Shown piece after piece: positions 24,825 to 33,641 of a stretch of 64,000 nucleotides of DNA. This stretch comes from Alphaproteobacteria bacterium. Its GTDB lineage: Bacteria; Pseudomonadota; Alphaproteobacteria; Caulobacterales; Hyphomonadaceae. The stretch is taken from the NCBI GenBank assembly GCA_016125405.1, contig WGLW01000003.1, positions 62,001-126,000 on the forward strand. The letters run 5' to 3'. Within the stretch, counting starts at the first letter, position 1; each line of letters starts with the position of its first letter. The notes below the pieces were generated by a model. It ran no database searches, was not told the origin of the DNA, and saw only the letters and a program-made list of their open reading frames with translations. The position numbers and the translations under genes were made by a program.

Positions 24825-25805
24825 ATGTCCACCCCCACAGTCTTTATCGATGGCGAGGCCGGTACGACGGGCCTGCAGATCCGGCAGCGGCTGGAGCGCA
24901 GGCGCGACCTGAAGCTGCTGACGATCGATCCGGACCGGCGCAAGGAGGCTGGCGCCCGCGCCGAGCTGTTGAACCATGCCGACGCAGTGATCCTCTGCCT
25001 GCCGGACGACGCGGCGCGCGAGGCGGTGGACATGATCACCAATCCGAAGGTGAAGGTGATCGACGCCTCGACGGCTCATCGCGTGGCGCCGGGCTGGGCC
25101 TATGGCTTTCCTGAACTGGCGGACGGTCACCGCGCCCTGATCCGGACCTCGAAGCGCATCGCCAATCCGGGCTGCTATCCGACAGGGTTCATCGCGCTGG
25201 TCGCGCCGCTGGTGCGGGCCGGGATCGTGCCGCCGGACTATCCGGTGACGGTGAACGCCGTGTCGGGTTTCACGGGCGGCGGCAAGGGTCTGATCGAGGA
25301 GTTCACGGCGCATCAGTCCGAAGCGACAAGCGACGCCATCCGGATCTATGGCCTGCAGCTGGCGCACAAGCATGTGCCGGAAATGACGCGGTATGCCGGG
25401 CTTGCCCACGCGCCGGTGTTCGCCCCATCGGTGGGCCGCTATGCGCAGGGCATGATCGTCGAGGTTCCGCTGCAGCTCTGGGCGTTGCCCGGTTCGCCCA
25501 CGACGGCGCAGCTTCGCGAGGCGCTGGCGGCGGCCTATGAGGGCGAGCGCTTTGTGTCGGTGGCTAACGAGGCGGAGACGGTAGCGCTTCAGAAATCGCG
25601 GGCCGGCGCAGCGGGCTATGTCGCCGACCTCGATCCTGAAGCGCTGAACGGGACCAACGACCTCCGGCTGTTTGTCTTCGGCAATGATGCAGCGGGGCAG
25701 GTGCGGCTGGTGGCGCTACTGGACAATCTCGGCAAGGGCGCCTCGGGTGCGGCAGTGCAGAACCTCAACCTGGCGCTCGGGCTGGACGAGGCGGCGGGGC
25801 TTTAG
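24825..25805 (+). CDS. argC: N-acetyl-gamma-glutamyl-phosphate reductase
   Basis: The third enzyme of arginine synthesis, reducing N-acetylglutamyl phosphate to the semialdehyde with NADPH. The 326-residue protein starts FIDGEAGTTGLQIRQRL, a nucleotide-binding motif typical of the shorter (type 2) ArgC class. Catalytic Cys lies in ANPGCYPTGF; SGFTGGGKGLIE and HKHVPEM supply the active-site His. ATG 24825 is chosen because the codons before it belong to the rpsI terminator region. The rplM-rpsI-argC order is common in alphaproteobacteria. Confidence 0.95.
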   Translation: MSTPTVFIDGEAGTTGLQIRQRLERRRDLKLLTIDPDRRKEAGARAELLNHADAVILCLPDDAAREAVDMITNPKVKVIDASTAHRVAPGWAYGFPELADGHRALIRTSKRIANPGCYPTGFIALVAPLVRAGIVPPDYPVTVNAVSGFTGGGKGLIEEFTAHQSEATSDAIRIYGLQLAHKHVPEMTRYAGLAHAPVFAPSVGRYAQGMIVEVPLQLWALPGSPTTAQLREALAAAYEGERFVSVANEAETVALQKSRAGAAGYVADLDPEALNGTNDLRLFVFGNDAAGQVRLVALLDNLGKGASGAAVQNLNLALGLDEAAGL

Positions 25806-25831
25806 ACCAGGGTTCGAGGCGGTCAGCGCTC

Positions 25832-26725
25832 TCAATGCGCGGGCAGAGCCTGCAGCCAGTCGATCACGAGCGCCTCCAGCATGATGCGCCGGTCGGACCA
25901 GGAATGGTCCGTCGGCACGTAAGCCGTTTGCAGTGACTTTGCTCCGGCGGCCTTGAGCTGCTCGATCAGCTGTTCCGAGGCCGATTTCACGAAGTCATTG
26001 CCATATAGCACCAGCAGGCGCCGGTCCTTCAGGGCCGGGACCTGTTTCGACAGGGCCCAGTCGTCGGCATGGGCGGTCACCTCGTCGGCCATGCTTTCCG
26101 GGGTCACGCCCGCAAGCGTTTCCATGTTGTCCCGCATGGTGGCGACCATGGCCGCGCGAGGCAGCTTGCCGATGCCGCCGACATCGCCTTCCGAAATCGA
26201 CACGGCGCCAAGCAGCTTCGGGTCGGCTGCGATTGTTTCCAGCGTCACCCAGCCGCCCATGGAGTGCCCGCCGATGGCGATGCGCTTCGGGTCTATGCCC
26301 AGCTTCTCGGCGTTGGCCGGGTCCCGCATGAAGGCGAGCGTGTTTCGGGCATCTTCGAGATTCTGTGCAAACCGGAAATCGCCCGGACTGCCCCACGAGC
26401 CGCGATAGTTGATCGTCACTACGGTCCAGCCTGCGCGGCGGATGGCTTGCGCGAGGTCGAGATTCTTCTCGTTGCCCGGCAGGCCGTGGAACAGCAGAAA
26501 GGTCGGGTGCGGCCCCCTGCCGGCGGCGACCATGACGATGCCGTTGATATTCACCCCGCCCGAAGGCACGTGGATCACTTCGAACCGCGCGGGATATTTG
26601 GCATCGACCGGTGGATCGGCCGTCACAGCCCTGGGGATCACGGGATACGGCAAGTCTGGCGTTTGTCCGATGGCGGGGAAGGCAAGGATGGCAAACAGGC
26701 CGGCGAGCGCATACCTGACGATCAT
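25832..26725 (-). CDS. Exported alpha/beta hydrolase
   Basis: A 297-residue secreted esterase- or peptidase-like protein. A signal peptide (MIVRYALAGLFAILAFPAIGQT) is followed by an alpha/beta hydrolase domain with LFHGLPGNEKN (oxyanion region) and the nucleophile elbow IGGHSMGGW (Ser about residue 154). The late TDHSWSDRR carries the probable catalytic His; the Asp is likely in LYGNDF. It lies 144 bases downstream of phaC on the same strand, so it could be co-transcribed, and an extracellular depolymerase or oligomer hydrolase role is conceivable but not shown. ATG 26725 is used; an in-frame TTG 18 bases upstream is less likely. Confidence 0.85.
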   Translation of the reverse strand: MIVRYALAGLFAILAFPAIGQTPDLPYPVIPRAVTADPPVDAKYPARFEVIHVPSGGVNINGIVMVAAGRGPHPTFLLFHGLPGNEKNLDLAQAIRRAGWTVVTINYRGSWGSPGDFRFAQNLEDARNTLAFMRDPANAEKLGIDPKRIAIGGHSMGGWVTLETIAADPKLLGAVSISEGDVGGIGKLPRAAMVATMRDNMETLAGVTPESMADEVTAHADDWALSKQVPALKDRRLLVLYGNDFVKSASEQLIEQLKAAGAKSLQTAYVPTDHSWSDRRIMLEALVIDWLQALPAH

Positions 26726-26869
26726 GGCTGATCCCGAGAGCAACGGCCGCTAATTGCGGCCCGAAGCTGCAGCCTAACGCCGAATACATCCACCGCGAAG
26801 ACCCTGTAAAAGCGATGCCCGACGTCCGGGCCATCGCGGCCAGGCAGTCGGTGCTTCCTGCGGTCCAGC

Positions 26870-28711
26870 CTAGTTGGCGCGCTTCGCCGCGATGCTCTCC
26901 AGCGTTTCGCGGACATAGTCGCCCGGCGCCGGCGTTGCGCCTTCGATGGGCTCCGGCGGAGCGACATCCTCGCCAGAGCGGGCCCTGAGCCAGTCGGCCC
27001 AGAGCGGCCACCACGAGCCGGCATGCTCGGTTGCAGCGGCCATCCACGCATCGGACGTCGGCGGATGATCCTCGCCGGTCCAGTAGCGGTACTTGTTGGC
27101 CGAGGGCGGGTTCACCACGCCGGCGATGTGGCCGGAATCGGCCAGAATGAAATCGATCTTGCCGCCGAACACGTGCGTTCCCTTGTAGACCGACGGAAAC
27201 GGCGAGATGTGGTCCTTGCGGGCCGCGTGGATGAAGGCCGGGATCTTGATGATCGAGAGGTCGACCGGTTCCCCTTCGATCAGGAAGCGCCCCTTGGCGA
27301 GCGCGTTGTCGATATAGAGGCGGCGCAGACTGGCGAGGTGCAGGGGGCCGGGCAGGTTGGTCTGGTCGCTGTTCCAGTAGAGCAGGTCGAACGGTTTGGG
27401 GGCCTCGCCGAGCAGGTAGCGCTCCTCGACATAGCGCCAGATCAGGTCTTCAGGACGCAGCAGGTTGAAGGCATCGCGCATCGCCTCGCCGGGCATGACG
27501 CCACCATGCTCGTCGATCAGGTGCGCGATGCCGTCGACCGAGGTGTCGTCGATGAAAATGCCGAGATCGCCCGGCTCGGAAAAATCTGTCTGCGCCGCCA
27601 GCAGCGAGATCGAGGCGAGGCGCTTGGCGCGGCTGCCGCGCCCTTTCTGGGTTGCGATGCGCGCCGCCATGATCGAGAGCAGGGCGCCGCCGACGCAATA
27701 GCCCGCTGCATTGACTGGCGCCTTGTGGGCTGCGTGCACCCAGTCGAGGGCGGCAAGGCCGCCTTCGCGCAGATAGTCGTCCCAGTCATAGTCGCACGTT
27801 TCATCGTCCGCCGAGCGCCATGACACCATGTAGACGGTGAAGCCCTGGTCGCGCAGCCAGGCGACGAACGAATTCTGCGGCGTGAGGTCGAGCACGTAAT
27901 ACTTGTTGATCCACGGCGGGAAGATGAGGACCGGGTTGGCCTTCACCGTTTCGGTGGTCGGGAAATAGCGGATCAGTTCGATCAGGGAATTCTTCAGCAC
28001 CACCTCTCCGGGCGTCACGGCGAGGTTGCGTCCCGGTGCGAAGGCGGAGGCGTCCGATTGCGTGACGGCGAGGCGGCCGCCGCTGGCGTCGAAATCGGCC
28101 TGGAGGTTGGCGAAGCCCCGCTTCACGGATTGGCCGTCCGAGTCGAACAGCGACTTCAGCGCACGCGGGTTGGCGGTGAGCAGGTTGGACGGCGCCATGG
28201 CCGCGGTGGCCTGTCTTATGAAGAACGCGGCGCGGCGGCGTTCGATCTCGCTGAGCCCCGGCGCGTTCCAGGCGAGGTTCTCGGTCCAGTCGGAGGTGGC
28301 GAGAAAGGCGCGGCGGACGAAGTCGAAGAACGGGTTTTCCCGCCAGGCCTCGTCGGCGAAGCGCGGATCGGCGTCGGCCTCGGGCGAGGCGGCGCCGGAG
28401 GACATCTGCTGCAACATGTCCGACTGGCGGCCGAACAGGTCGAGCTGGGCGTCGGAAAAGGCCTCCGGCTCGCGCGCATAGGCCTCAGCGATGCTCTTGA
28501 AGGCGGCGGAAGCGGCTTCAAGCTCCAGCTTGCGCGGTGCGCCGGCGCCGGCGAGGCGCGTGATGTCGGAGAGTTCCCGGCTGAGATCAGCGATGCGCTG
28601 GCCCAGACGCTCGAAGCTGGGCGTTTCGGTCGCACTGTCGCCGCCGCCTGCGCGGTCTGCGGAGCCGGCTTCGCCGCCGGATTTCGGAGGTTTTTCCCCC
28701 TGGTTGCTCAT
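26870..28711 (-). CDS. phaC: Class I polyhydroxyalkanoate synthase
   Basis: A 613-residue enzyme that polymerises (R)-3-hydroxyacyl-CoA into storage polyester on granules. A variable, Gly/Ala/Ser-rich N-terminal region of about 100 residues precedes the alpha/beta hydrolase core. The lipase-like box is GYCVGG with catalytic Cys339; the catalytic Asp and His are in HAARKDHISP and LADSGHIAGVVNPP. PWINKYYVLDL and WRSADDETCDYDWDDY are typical of class I enzymes. The size fits class I, which functions without PhaE or PhaR. No phaA or phaB is in the window. Confidence 0.96.
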   Translation of the reverse strand: MSNQGEKPPKSGGEAGSADRAGGGDSATETPSFERLGQRIADLSRELSDITRLAGAGAPRKLELEAASAAFKSIAEAYAREPEAFSDAQLDLFGRQSDMLQQMSSGAASPEADADPRFADEAWRENPFFDFVRRAFLATSDWTENLAWNAPGLSEIERRRAAFFIRQATAAMAPSNLLTANPRALKSLFDSDGQSVKRGFANLQADFDASGGRLAVTQSDASAFAPGRNLAVTPGEVVLKNSLIELIRYFPTTETVKANPVLIFPPWINKYYVLDLTPQNSFVAWLRDQGFTVYMVSWRSADDETCDYDWDDYLREGGLAALDWVHAAHKAPVNAAGYCVGGALLSIMAARIATQKGRGSRAKRLASISLLAAQTDFSEPGDLGIFIDDTSVDGIAHLIDEHGGVMPGEAMRDAFNLLRPEDLIWRYVEERYLLGEAPKPFDLLYWNSDQTNLPGPLHLASLRRLYIDNALAKGRFLIEGEPVDLSIIKIPAFIHAARKDHISPFPSVYKGTHVFGGKIDFILADSGHIAGVVNPPSANKYRYWTGEDHPPTSDAWMAAATEHAGSWWPLWADWLRARSGEDVAPPEPIEGATPAPGDYVRETLESIAAKRAN

Positions 28712-28851
28712 GGCGTTCGATGGCTCCCTGGGTGGCGGCGTCTGAACAAGGCGCTCGCCAAACCCGGCGACACTGACTAGTTACAGTCAGAGCCAAGCGC
28801 AACCGCGGGTCCGAACCGGTCCGCAGGCGCGCCACAGGCCGGAGACCGATG

Positions 28852-29244
28852 ATGAACCGCCGGAAAGGCGCAAACAACGGGCTAGCGGCAAAAGCCGTGC
28901 TTGCGACCGGGGTGTCGGCCGCAATCGCGATGCTGTCCGGTTGTGCAGACCTGATGACGCGTTCGGCTGTGGCGCCGGCCTGGTTCCAGTCCAAGGCGGT
29001 GGAAGTGAAGGGCGAAGGCTATCCCGACCTCCACAAGATTCCGGTGACCCGCAAACCGTCCGCCGACAAGGCGGCGTGGGACGCCGAGGGCGCCCAGCTG
29101 AAAAGCCAGGCCAAGGCGATCGACGCCGCCACCGAAACTGAAGCGAACGCGCCGGACGCGGACGCCATACGAGCTAGCGCGGCGCAATTGCGCGCACAGG
29201 CGGAAGAGGGTTCGGCGGCGCCGGACGGCGGCACAAAGCCTTAA
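28852..29244 (+). CDS. Hypothetical lipoprotein
   Basis: A 130-residue protein with a positively charged start, a hydrophobic stretch and the lipobox LSGC near residue 32, so it is probably a lipoprotein. The rest is Ala/Asp/Glu/Lys-rich with a likely helical tail, and includes GEGYPDLHKIPVTRKP, a short segment seen in small alphaproteobacterial lipoproteins of unknown role. ATG 28852 is preferred to the adjacent ATG 28849 because GGAG at 28841-28844 is better spaced. It is divergent from phaC. Confidence 0.75.
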   Translation: MNRRKGANNGLAAKAVLATGVSAAIAMLSGCADLMTRSAVAPAWFQSKAVEVKGEGYPDLHKIPVTRKPSADKAAWDAEGAQLKSQAKAIDAATETEANAPDADAIRASAAQLRAQAEEGSAAPDGGTKP

Positions 29245-29374
29245 ACGCGCCCCTTTTCCGGGTAAAATTCGCCTCCACTGGTCGGTGTTTTTCCGGCTAT
29301 ACAGAATCCTTTACCTTGCCCGGCCAGGCTTGGATTTGGCAGACCGGCGGGGTCCAAAAACTCAGGTGACCAAC

Positions 29375-30619
29375 ATGCGGTTGGAATTCCACAAGATCCG
29401 GCGTTTGCCGCCCTACGTGTTCGAGCAGGTGAACATCAAGAAGGCGGCGCTGCGCGCGGCCGGGGCCGACGTGATCGACCTCGGCATGGGCAACCCTGAC
29501 CTGCCGCCGGCGAAGCATATCATCGAGAAGCTTTGCGAGACGGCGCGCAAGCCGGACGTGCACGGCTATTCCGCCTCGCGCGGCATACCGGGGCTGCGCC
29601 GGGCGTTGTGCGCCTATTACGACCGGCGTTTCGGCGTGAAGCTGGATGCGAACCGGGAAGCGATCGTCACGCTGGGTTCGAAAGAGGGCTTCGCCAACCT
29701 TGCGCAGGCGATCGCGGCCCCGGGCGATGTGATCCTCGCGCCCAACCCGTCCTATCCGCTGCATTCGTTCGGCTTCATCATGGCCGGCGCCACGATCCGC
29801 AGCGTGCAGGCCCATTCACCGGAGGAGTATCTCTCCGGCCTGTCGCGTGCGATCAAGCATTCGGTGCCGGCGCCGACCGCGATGGTGCTGTGCTATCCGG
29901 CCAACCCCACTGCGCAGGTGGTCGACCTCGACTTCTACAAGGAGGCGGTAGCCTTCGCGAAGAAGCACGAGCTGTGGATCCTCTCGGACCTCGCCTACAC
30001 CGAAATCTATTTCGAGGAGCCGCCGCCCTCGATCCTTCAGGTCGACGGCGCGAAGGACATCGCGGTGGAATGCACCACCATGTCCAAGACCTATTCGATG
30101 GCCGGCTGGCGTGTCGGATTTGCGGCCGGCAACGAGCGTCTGATTGGCGCGCTCGCGCGGGTGAAGTCGTACCTCGACTATGGCGCCTTCACGCCGGTGC
30201 AGGTTGCGGCGACGGCGGCGCTCAACGGGCCGCAGGATTGCGTTGACGAGGCGCGCGAAATCTACCGGTCGCGGCGCGATGCGCTGGTCGACAGTTTTGG
30301 CCGGGCGGGTTGGGAGATTCCGGTGCCGAAGGCCTCGATGTTCGCCTGGGCGCCGATCCCGGAAAAATTCCGCGAGGCCGGCTCGCTGGAGTTTTCGCTG
30401 AAGCTGATCGAGGAGGCGCACGTCGCCGTGGCGCCGGGCGCGGGCTTTGGCGAGCATGGCGATGGGCATGTTCGCCTGGCATTGGTGGAAAACGAGCAAC
30501 GCATCCGTCAGGCGGCGCGCAATGTGCGACGGTTTCTTGAGGCGCATGGCGTCAAGACGCCCAAGGAGGCTAAGCCAGCCAAGGCTGAAGCGCGGTCCGC
30601 GAAGAGCGCCGCGGAATGA
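29375..30619 (+). CDS. PLP-dependent aminotransferase, class I/II (AlaC-like)
   Basis: A 414-residue fold-type I aminotransferase. RLPPYVFEQVNIKK at the N-terminus, DLGMGNPDLPP, YSASRGIPGLR and the PLP-lysine motif TTMSKTYSMAGWRVGF (Lys about residue 244) match the alanine/LL-diaminopimelate aminotransferase-like subgroup (AlaC). Lys/Ala-rich residues extend the C-terminus. ATG 29375, with AGGTGA upstream, is chosen over a 30-codon longer frame. Its TGA overlaps the ATG of hom (ATGA), and the alaC-hom-glpX-recJ order is conserved in alphaproteobacteria. The amino acid made cannot be fixed from sequence. Confidence 0.92.
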   Translation: MRLEFHKIRRLPPYVFEQVNIKKAALRAAGADVIDLGMGNPDLPPAKHIIEKLCETARKPDVHGYSASRGIPGLRRALCAYYDRRFGVKLDANREAIVTLGSKEGFANLAQAIAAPGDVILAPNPSYPLHSFGFIMAGATIRSVQAHSPEEYLSGLSRAIKHSVPAPTAMVLCYPANPTAQVVDLDFYKEAVAFAKKHELWILSDLAYTEIYFEEPPPSILQVDGAKDIAVECTTMSKTYSMAGWRVGFAAGNERLIGALARVKSYLDYGAFTPVQVAATAALNGPQDCVDEAREIYRSRRDALVDSFGRAGWEIPVPKASMFAWAPIPEKFREAGSLEFSLKLIEEAHVAVAPGAGFGEHGDGHVRLALVENEQRIRQAARNVRRFLEAHGVKTPKEAKPAKAEARSAKSAAE

Positions 30620-31935
30620 GCCAGGCAAAATCCAGGAAAACGCTCCGGCTGGGGATCGCCGGGCTCGGTACCGTAGGTGCGGGGCTGGTGAAGCTGATCG
30701 AACGGCAGGCCGAATTGCGCCTGCCGGGGCGGCTCGTCGTTTCGGCGGTTTCGGCGCGTTCGAAAAAGCGCGACCGGGGCGTCGACATCTCCAAGTTCCG
30801 CTGGGTGGATGATCCCGTCGAACTTGCAACGGCGGATGACGTCGATGTGGTGGTCGAACTGGTCGGCGGCTCGGATGGTCCGGCGAAACTGACGGTCGAG
30901 GCGGCGTTGAAGGCGGGCAAGGCGGTCGTGACGGCCAACAAGGCGCTGATCGCCGAGCACGGTATCGAGATGGCGGAGTTGGCCGAGCGCCACAACGCCC
31001 ACCTCTTGTTCGAGGCGGCAGTGGGCGGGGCGATCCCGATCGTTCGGGCGCTGCGCAACTCGCTGTCGGGCATGTTCGTCAACCGCGTGAGCGGCATTCT
31101 CAACGGCACCTGCAACTATATCCTGTCGGAGATGCTGCGGACGGGCGCCGCCTACGAGACCGTGCTCGCCGAGGCGCAGCGGCTGGGATACGCCGAGGCC
31201 GATCCCTATCTGGACGTCTCCGGCATGGACGCGGCGCACAAGGTGCTGATCCTCGCCTCCATCGCCTTCGGCGCCCGGCCGGATTTCGGCGAGGTGAATG
31301 TCGAGGGCGTCGCCGAGATCGAGGCGATGGACATCACTCTGGCCAACAAGTTCGACTACCGCATCAAGCTGGTGGCCGAAGCGTTTCGTGCGCCCAACGG
31401 CAAGGAAGGCGGCGGCGTGAAGTGCCGCGTGGCGCCGGCTCTGGTGCGCCACGACCATCCGCTGGCACAGATCAATGGCCCGCTCAACGCCGTGGTGGTT
31501 GAGGGTGAACCTGTCGGCCGGTTGACCTTCACTGGACCGGGGGCGGGCGCGGGACCGACCGCTGCGGCGGTGATGGGCGACCTGTCGCGCCTGTTTGAAG
31601 GCGTGGCTATGCCGCCTCTGGGCATGCCCTCGGGCGATCTCAAGCCGATCATCGCGCAGCAGGAGGCGAGCCTCGACCAGGGCTGCTTCTTCATCGGCGC
31701 GCGGCTGGCCGACCGGTCCGGCGTGTTTGCGGCGCTGACGGAGGCGCTTGCCGAGGCCGGCGTTTCAATCGACAAGCTGATCCAGGATTCGGCCGGCGAT
31801 ACCGGCGCGGCGCCGGTTGCGATCATGACCCACCCTTGTCCGCGAGCCTCGGTGGAGAAGGCGCTGGCGCAGGTGGCGGAGATGGAAATCACCGTGGATG
31901 CGCCGCGGCTGATCCGGATTGAAACGCGAAGCTAG
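30616..31935 (+). CDS. hom: Homoserine dehydrogenase
   Basis: Reduces aspartate semialdehyde to homoserine with NAD(P)H, committing carbon to threonine, methionine and isoleucine. The 439-residue monofunctional enzyme has GIAGLGTVGAGLV at the N-terminus, VVTANKALIA, the substrate motif AAVGGAIPIV, GILNGTCNYIL and the catalytic Lys/Asp in YLDVSGMDAAHK. A C-terminal ACT domain (about residues 350-430, starting GCFFIGARLADRSG) suggests feedback control by threonine. Translationally coupled to the upstream aminotransferase through ATGA. Confidence 0.97.
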   Translation: MSQAKSRKTLRLGIAGLGTVGAGLVKLIERQAELRLPGRLVVSAVSARSKKRDRGVDISKFRWVDDPVELATADDVDVVVELVGGSDGPAKLTVEAALKAGKAVVTANKALIAEHGIEMAELAERHNAHLLFEAAVGGAIPIVRALRNSLSGMFVNRVSGILNGTCNYILSEMLRTGAAYETVLAEAQRLGYAEADPYLDVSGMDAAHKVLILASIAFGARPDFGEVNVEGVAEIEAMDITLANKFDYRIKLVAEAFRAPNGKEGGGVKCRVAPALVRHDHPLAQINGPLNAVVVEGEPVGRLTFTGPGAGAGPTAAAVMGDLSRLFEGVAMPPLGMPSGDLKPIIAQQEASLDQGCFFIGARLADRSGVFAALTEALAEAGVSIDKLIQDSAGDTGAAPVAIMTHPCPRASVEKALAQVAEMEITVDAPRLIRIETRS

Positions 31936-32047
31936 CCCGGCTGCATCTACACCCCTTCCGGGCGAAAACGCGTCGTCATTCGGATCGGGCGGGCATGAAT
32001 CTGCGCGTATCCCGGATTTTTGGGCAGAGCCTTCCTTGCAAATTTTC

Positions 32048-32087
32048 TATCGCGGTGGCGATAGTGCCCGCAAAAATCTGCGGGAGG
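32048..32087 (+). promoter_or_regulatory. Two hairpins in the leader of the peptide transporter gene
   Basis: CTATCG/CGATAG (32048-32053 with 32059-32064) is followed by CCCGCA/TGCGGG (32067-32072 with 32079-32084). The second stem takes up the first three G of the GGGAGG ribosome-binding site (32082-32087), five bases before ATG 32092, so it could affect initiation. This is a structural observation only. Confidence 0.4.
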
Positions 32088-32091
32088 CTCC

Positions 32092-33534
32092 ATGACAACG
32101 GCGGAATCAGCGGGCGGAGAAGCCGAAGGGCTGCCTCCGACCGAAAAGCAGATGCTCGGCCAGCCGGTCGGGCTCTGGTATCTGGTCTTCGCTGAAGCGT
32201 GGGAGCGGTTTTCCTACTACGGCATGCAGGCGCTGCTGGCGCTCTATCTGTCCAAATACCTCCTGCTGCCCGGCCATATTGAGCATGTGCTCGGCTTCGG
32301 CGTGTTCAAGGGCGCGCTGGAAGGCATGTACGGCCCGCTCGCAACGCCGCTGGCGATCGGGGGCGCACTGGCGGGCGTCTACTCTGCGGTCGTGTATCTG
32401 ACGCCGATCGCGGGCGGCTTCATCGCAGACCGGTTTCTGGGGCGCACTGTCACCGTAACGATTGGCGCCCTTCTGATGGTGCTTGGTCATTTCCTGATGG
32501 CGTTTGAGGCGTCGTTCGTCTTCGCCATCCTTTGCCTGTTCGCGGGTATCGGCTGTTTCAAAGGCAACATCGCGAGCCAGGTGGGCGAACTCTACGGGCC
32601 CAACGACCCGCGACGGGGTTCAGCCTATCAGACCTTCCTGCTCGGGGTTCAGATAGCCGTCATCATTGCGCCGCTTGTTTGCGGGTTCCTTGCGGAAGAA
32701 ATCGCCTGGCACTGGGGTTTCGGTGCAGCCGGCATCGGCATGACGATCGCGCTCGTGGTTTATCTTTCCGGCCGCAAGTATCTTCCCCCGGACCGGATGC
32801 GTGTCGCTTCTGGCGAGAAGAAGGGCGCGGCGCCGCTGACGGCGCGCGACTGGAAAACCATCGGCGTTCTGATCCTTCTCCTGCCTCTTCTGGCGCTGAC
32901 CGCGCTGGGCAACCAGGAAATTTTCGCCGCGTATCTGCTTTGGGGCGACCAGCATTTCCAGCTCACCTTCTTCGGCTTCAAGATTCCAACGAGCTCGCTG
33001 GTCTCGCTCGACGCCTTCATCTCGACCTTCACGATGGCCGGCGTGCTGATGTTCTGGCGCTGGTACGGAACGAAGTGGAAAGAGCCGGACGAGATATTCA
33101 AGGTGGTCATCGGCGCGCTCATCTCCTGCGCGGCGCCGCTGATGCTGGCCTTCGCAAGCGCACAGGCTGCGATTACGGGTGAGCGCGTGTCGCTCGCCTG
33201 GGGCTTCGGGTTTCACATCATCAACGATGTCGGCTTCGCCATGGTTTTCCCGATCGGTCTGGCGCTGTTCTCGCGGGTATCGCCCAAGGGCATCACTGGC
33301 GTTGTCATTGGGGTGTATTATTTGCACCTGTTCCTCTGTGGCCTGGCGACCGGCAAGCTGGCCAGCATGCTTGGCACGATGAGCGGCTTCTCGTTCTGGC
33401 TGATGCACGCGGCCCTGATCGCTGGCGGCGGGTTGGCGATGCTGGTCTTCGCCTTTGTCTTCCGAGGGATTCTTGCGCCGACCGACGCCGTCGAGGGCGA
33501 ATCGGGGGAGCCACAGGCCGCGCCGGCGGGCTAG
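32092..33534 (+). CDS. POT family proton-dependent oligopeptide transporter
   Basis: A 480-residue inner-membrane symporter for di- and tripeptides. The family signature FAEAWERFSYYGMQALLALYL in the first helix includes the ExxERFxYYG proton-coupling motif. TPIAGGFIADRFLGR is the second family motif, and GIGCFKGNIASQVGELY the third. About 12-14 hydrophobic helices. The gene is a single unit between hom and glpX, interrupting the otherwise conserved hom-glpX order. The leader contains two hairpins. Confidence 0.94.
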   Translation: MTTAESAGGEAEGLPPTEKQMLGQPVGLWYLVFAEAWERFSYYGMQALLALYLSKYLLLPGHIEHVLGFGVFKGALEGMYGPLATPLAIGGALAGVYSAVVYLTPIAGGFIADRFLGRTVTVTIGALLMVLGHFLMAFEASFVFAILCLFAGIGCFKGNIASQVGELYGPNDPRRGSAYQTFLLGVQIAVIIAPLVCGFLAEEIAWHWGFGAAGIGMTIALVVYLSGRKYLPPDRMRVASGEKKGAAPLTARDWKTIGVLILLLPLLALTALGNQEIFAAYLLWGDQHFQLTFFGFKIPTSSLVSLDAFISTFTMAGVLMFWRWYGTKWKEPDEIFKVVIGALISCAAPLMLAFASAQAAITGERVSLAWGFGFHIINDVGFAMVFPIGLALFSRVSPKGITGVVIGVYYLHLFLCGLATGKLASMLGTMSGFSFWLMHAALIAGGGLAMLVFAFVFRGILAPTDAVEGESGEPQAAPAG

Positions 33535-33641
33535 GCGCGGTGGACGTTCGCTTCCAGCTCCGTGATCGGCGGGGCCAGCCATAGGGGCTTGGGGCGGATC
33601 GCGGGGGCGCGTATGCCTGAGCCGGGGATTCGTCCGCCCTG

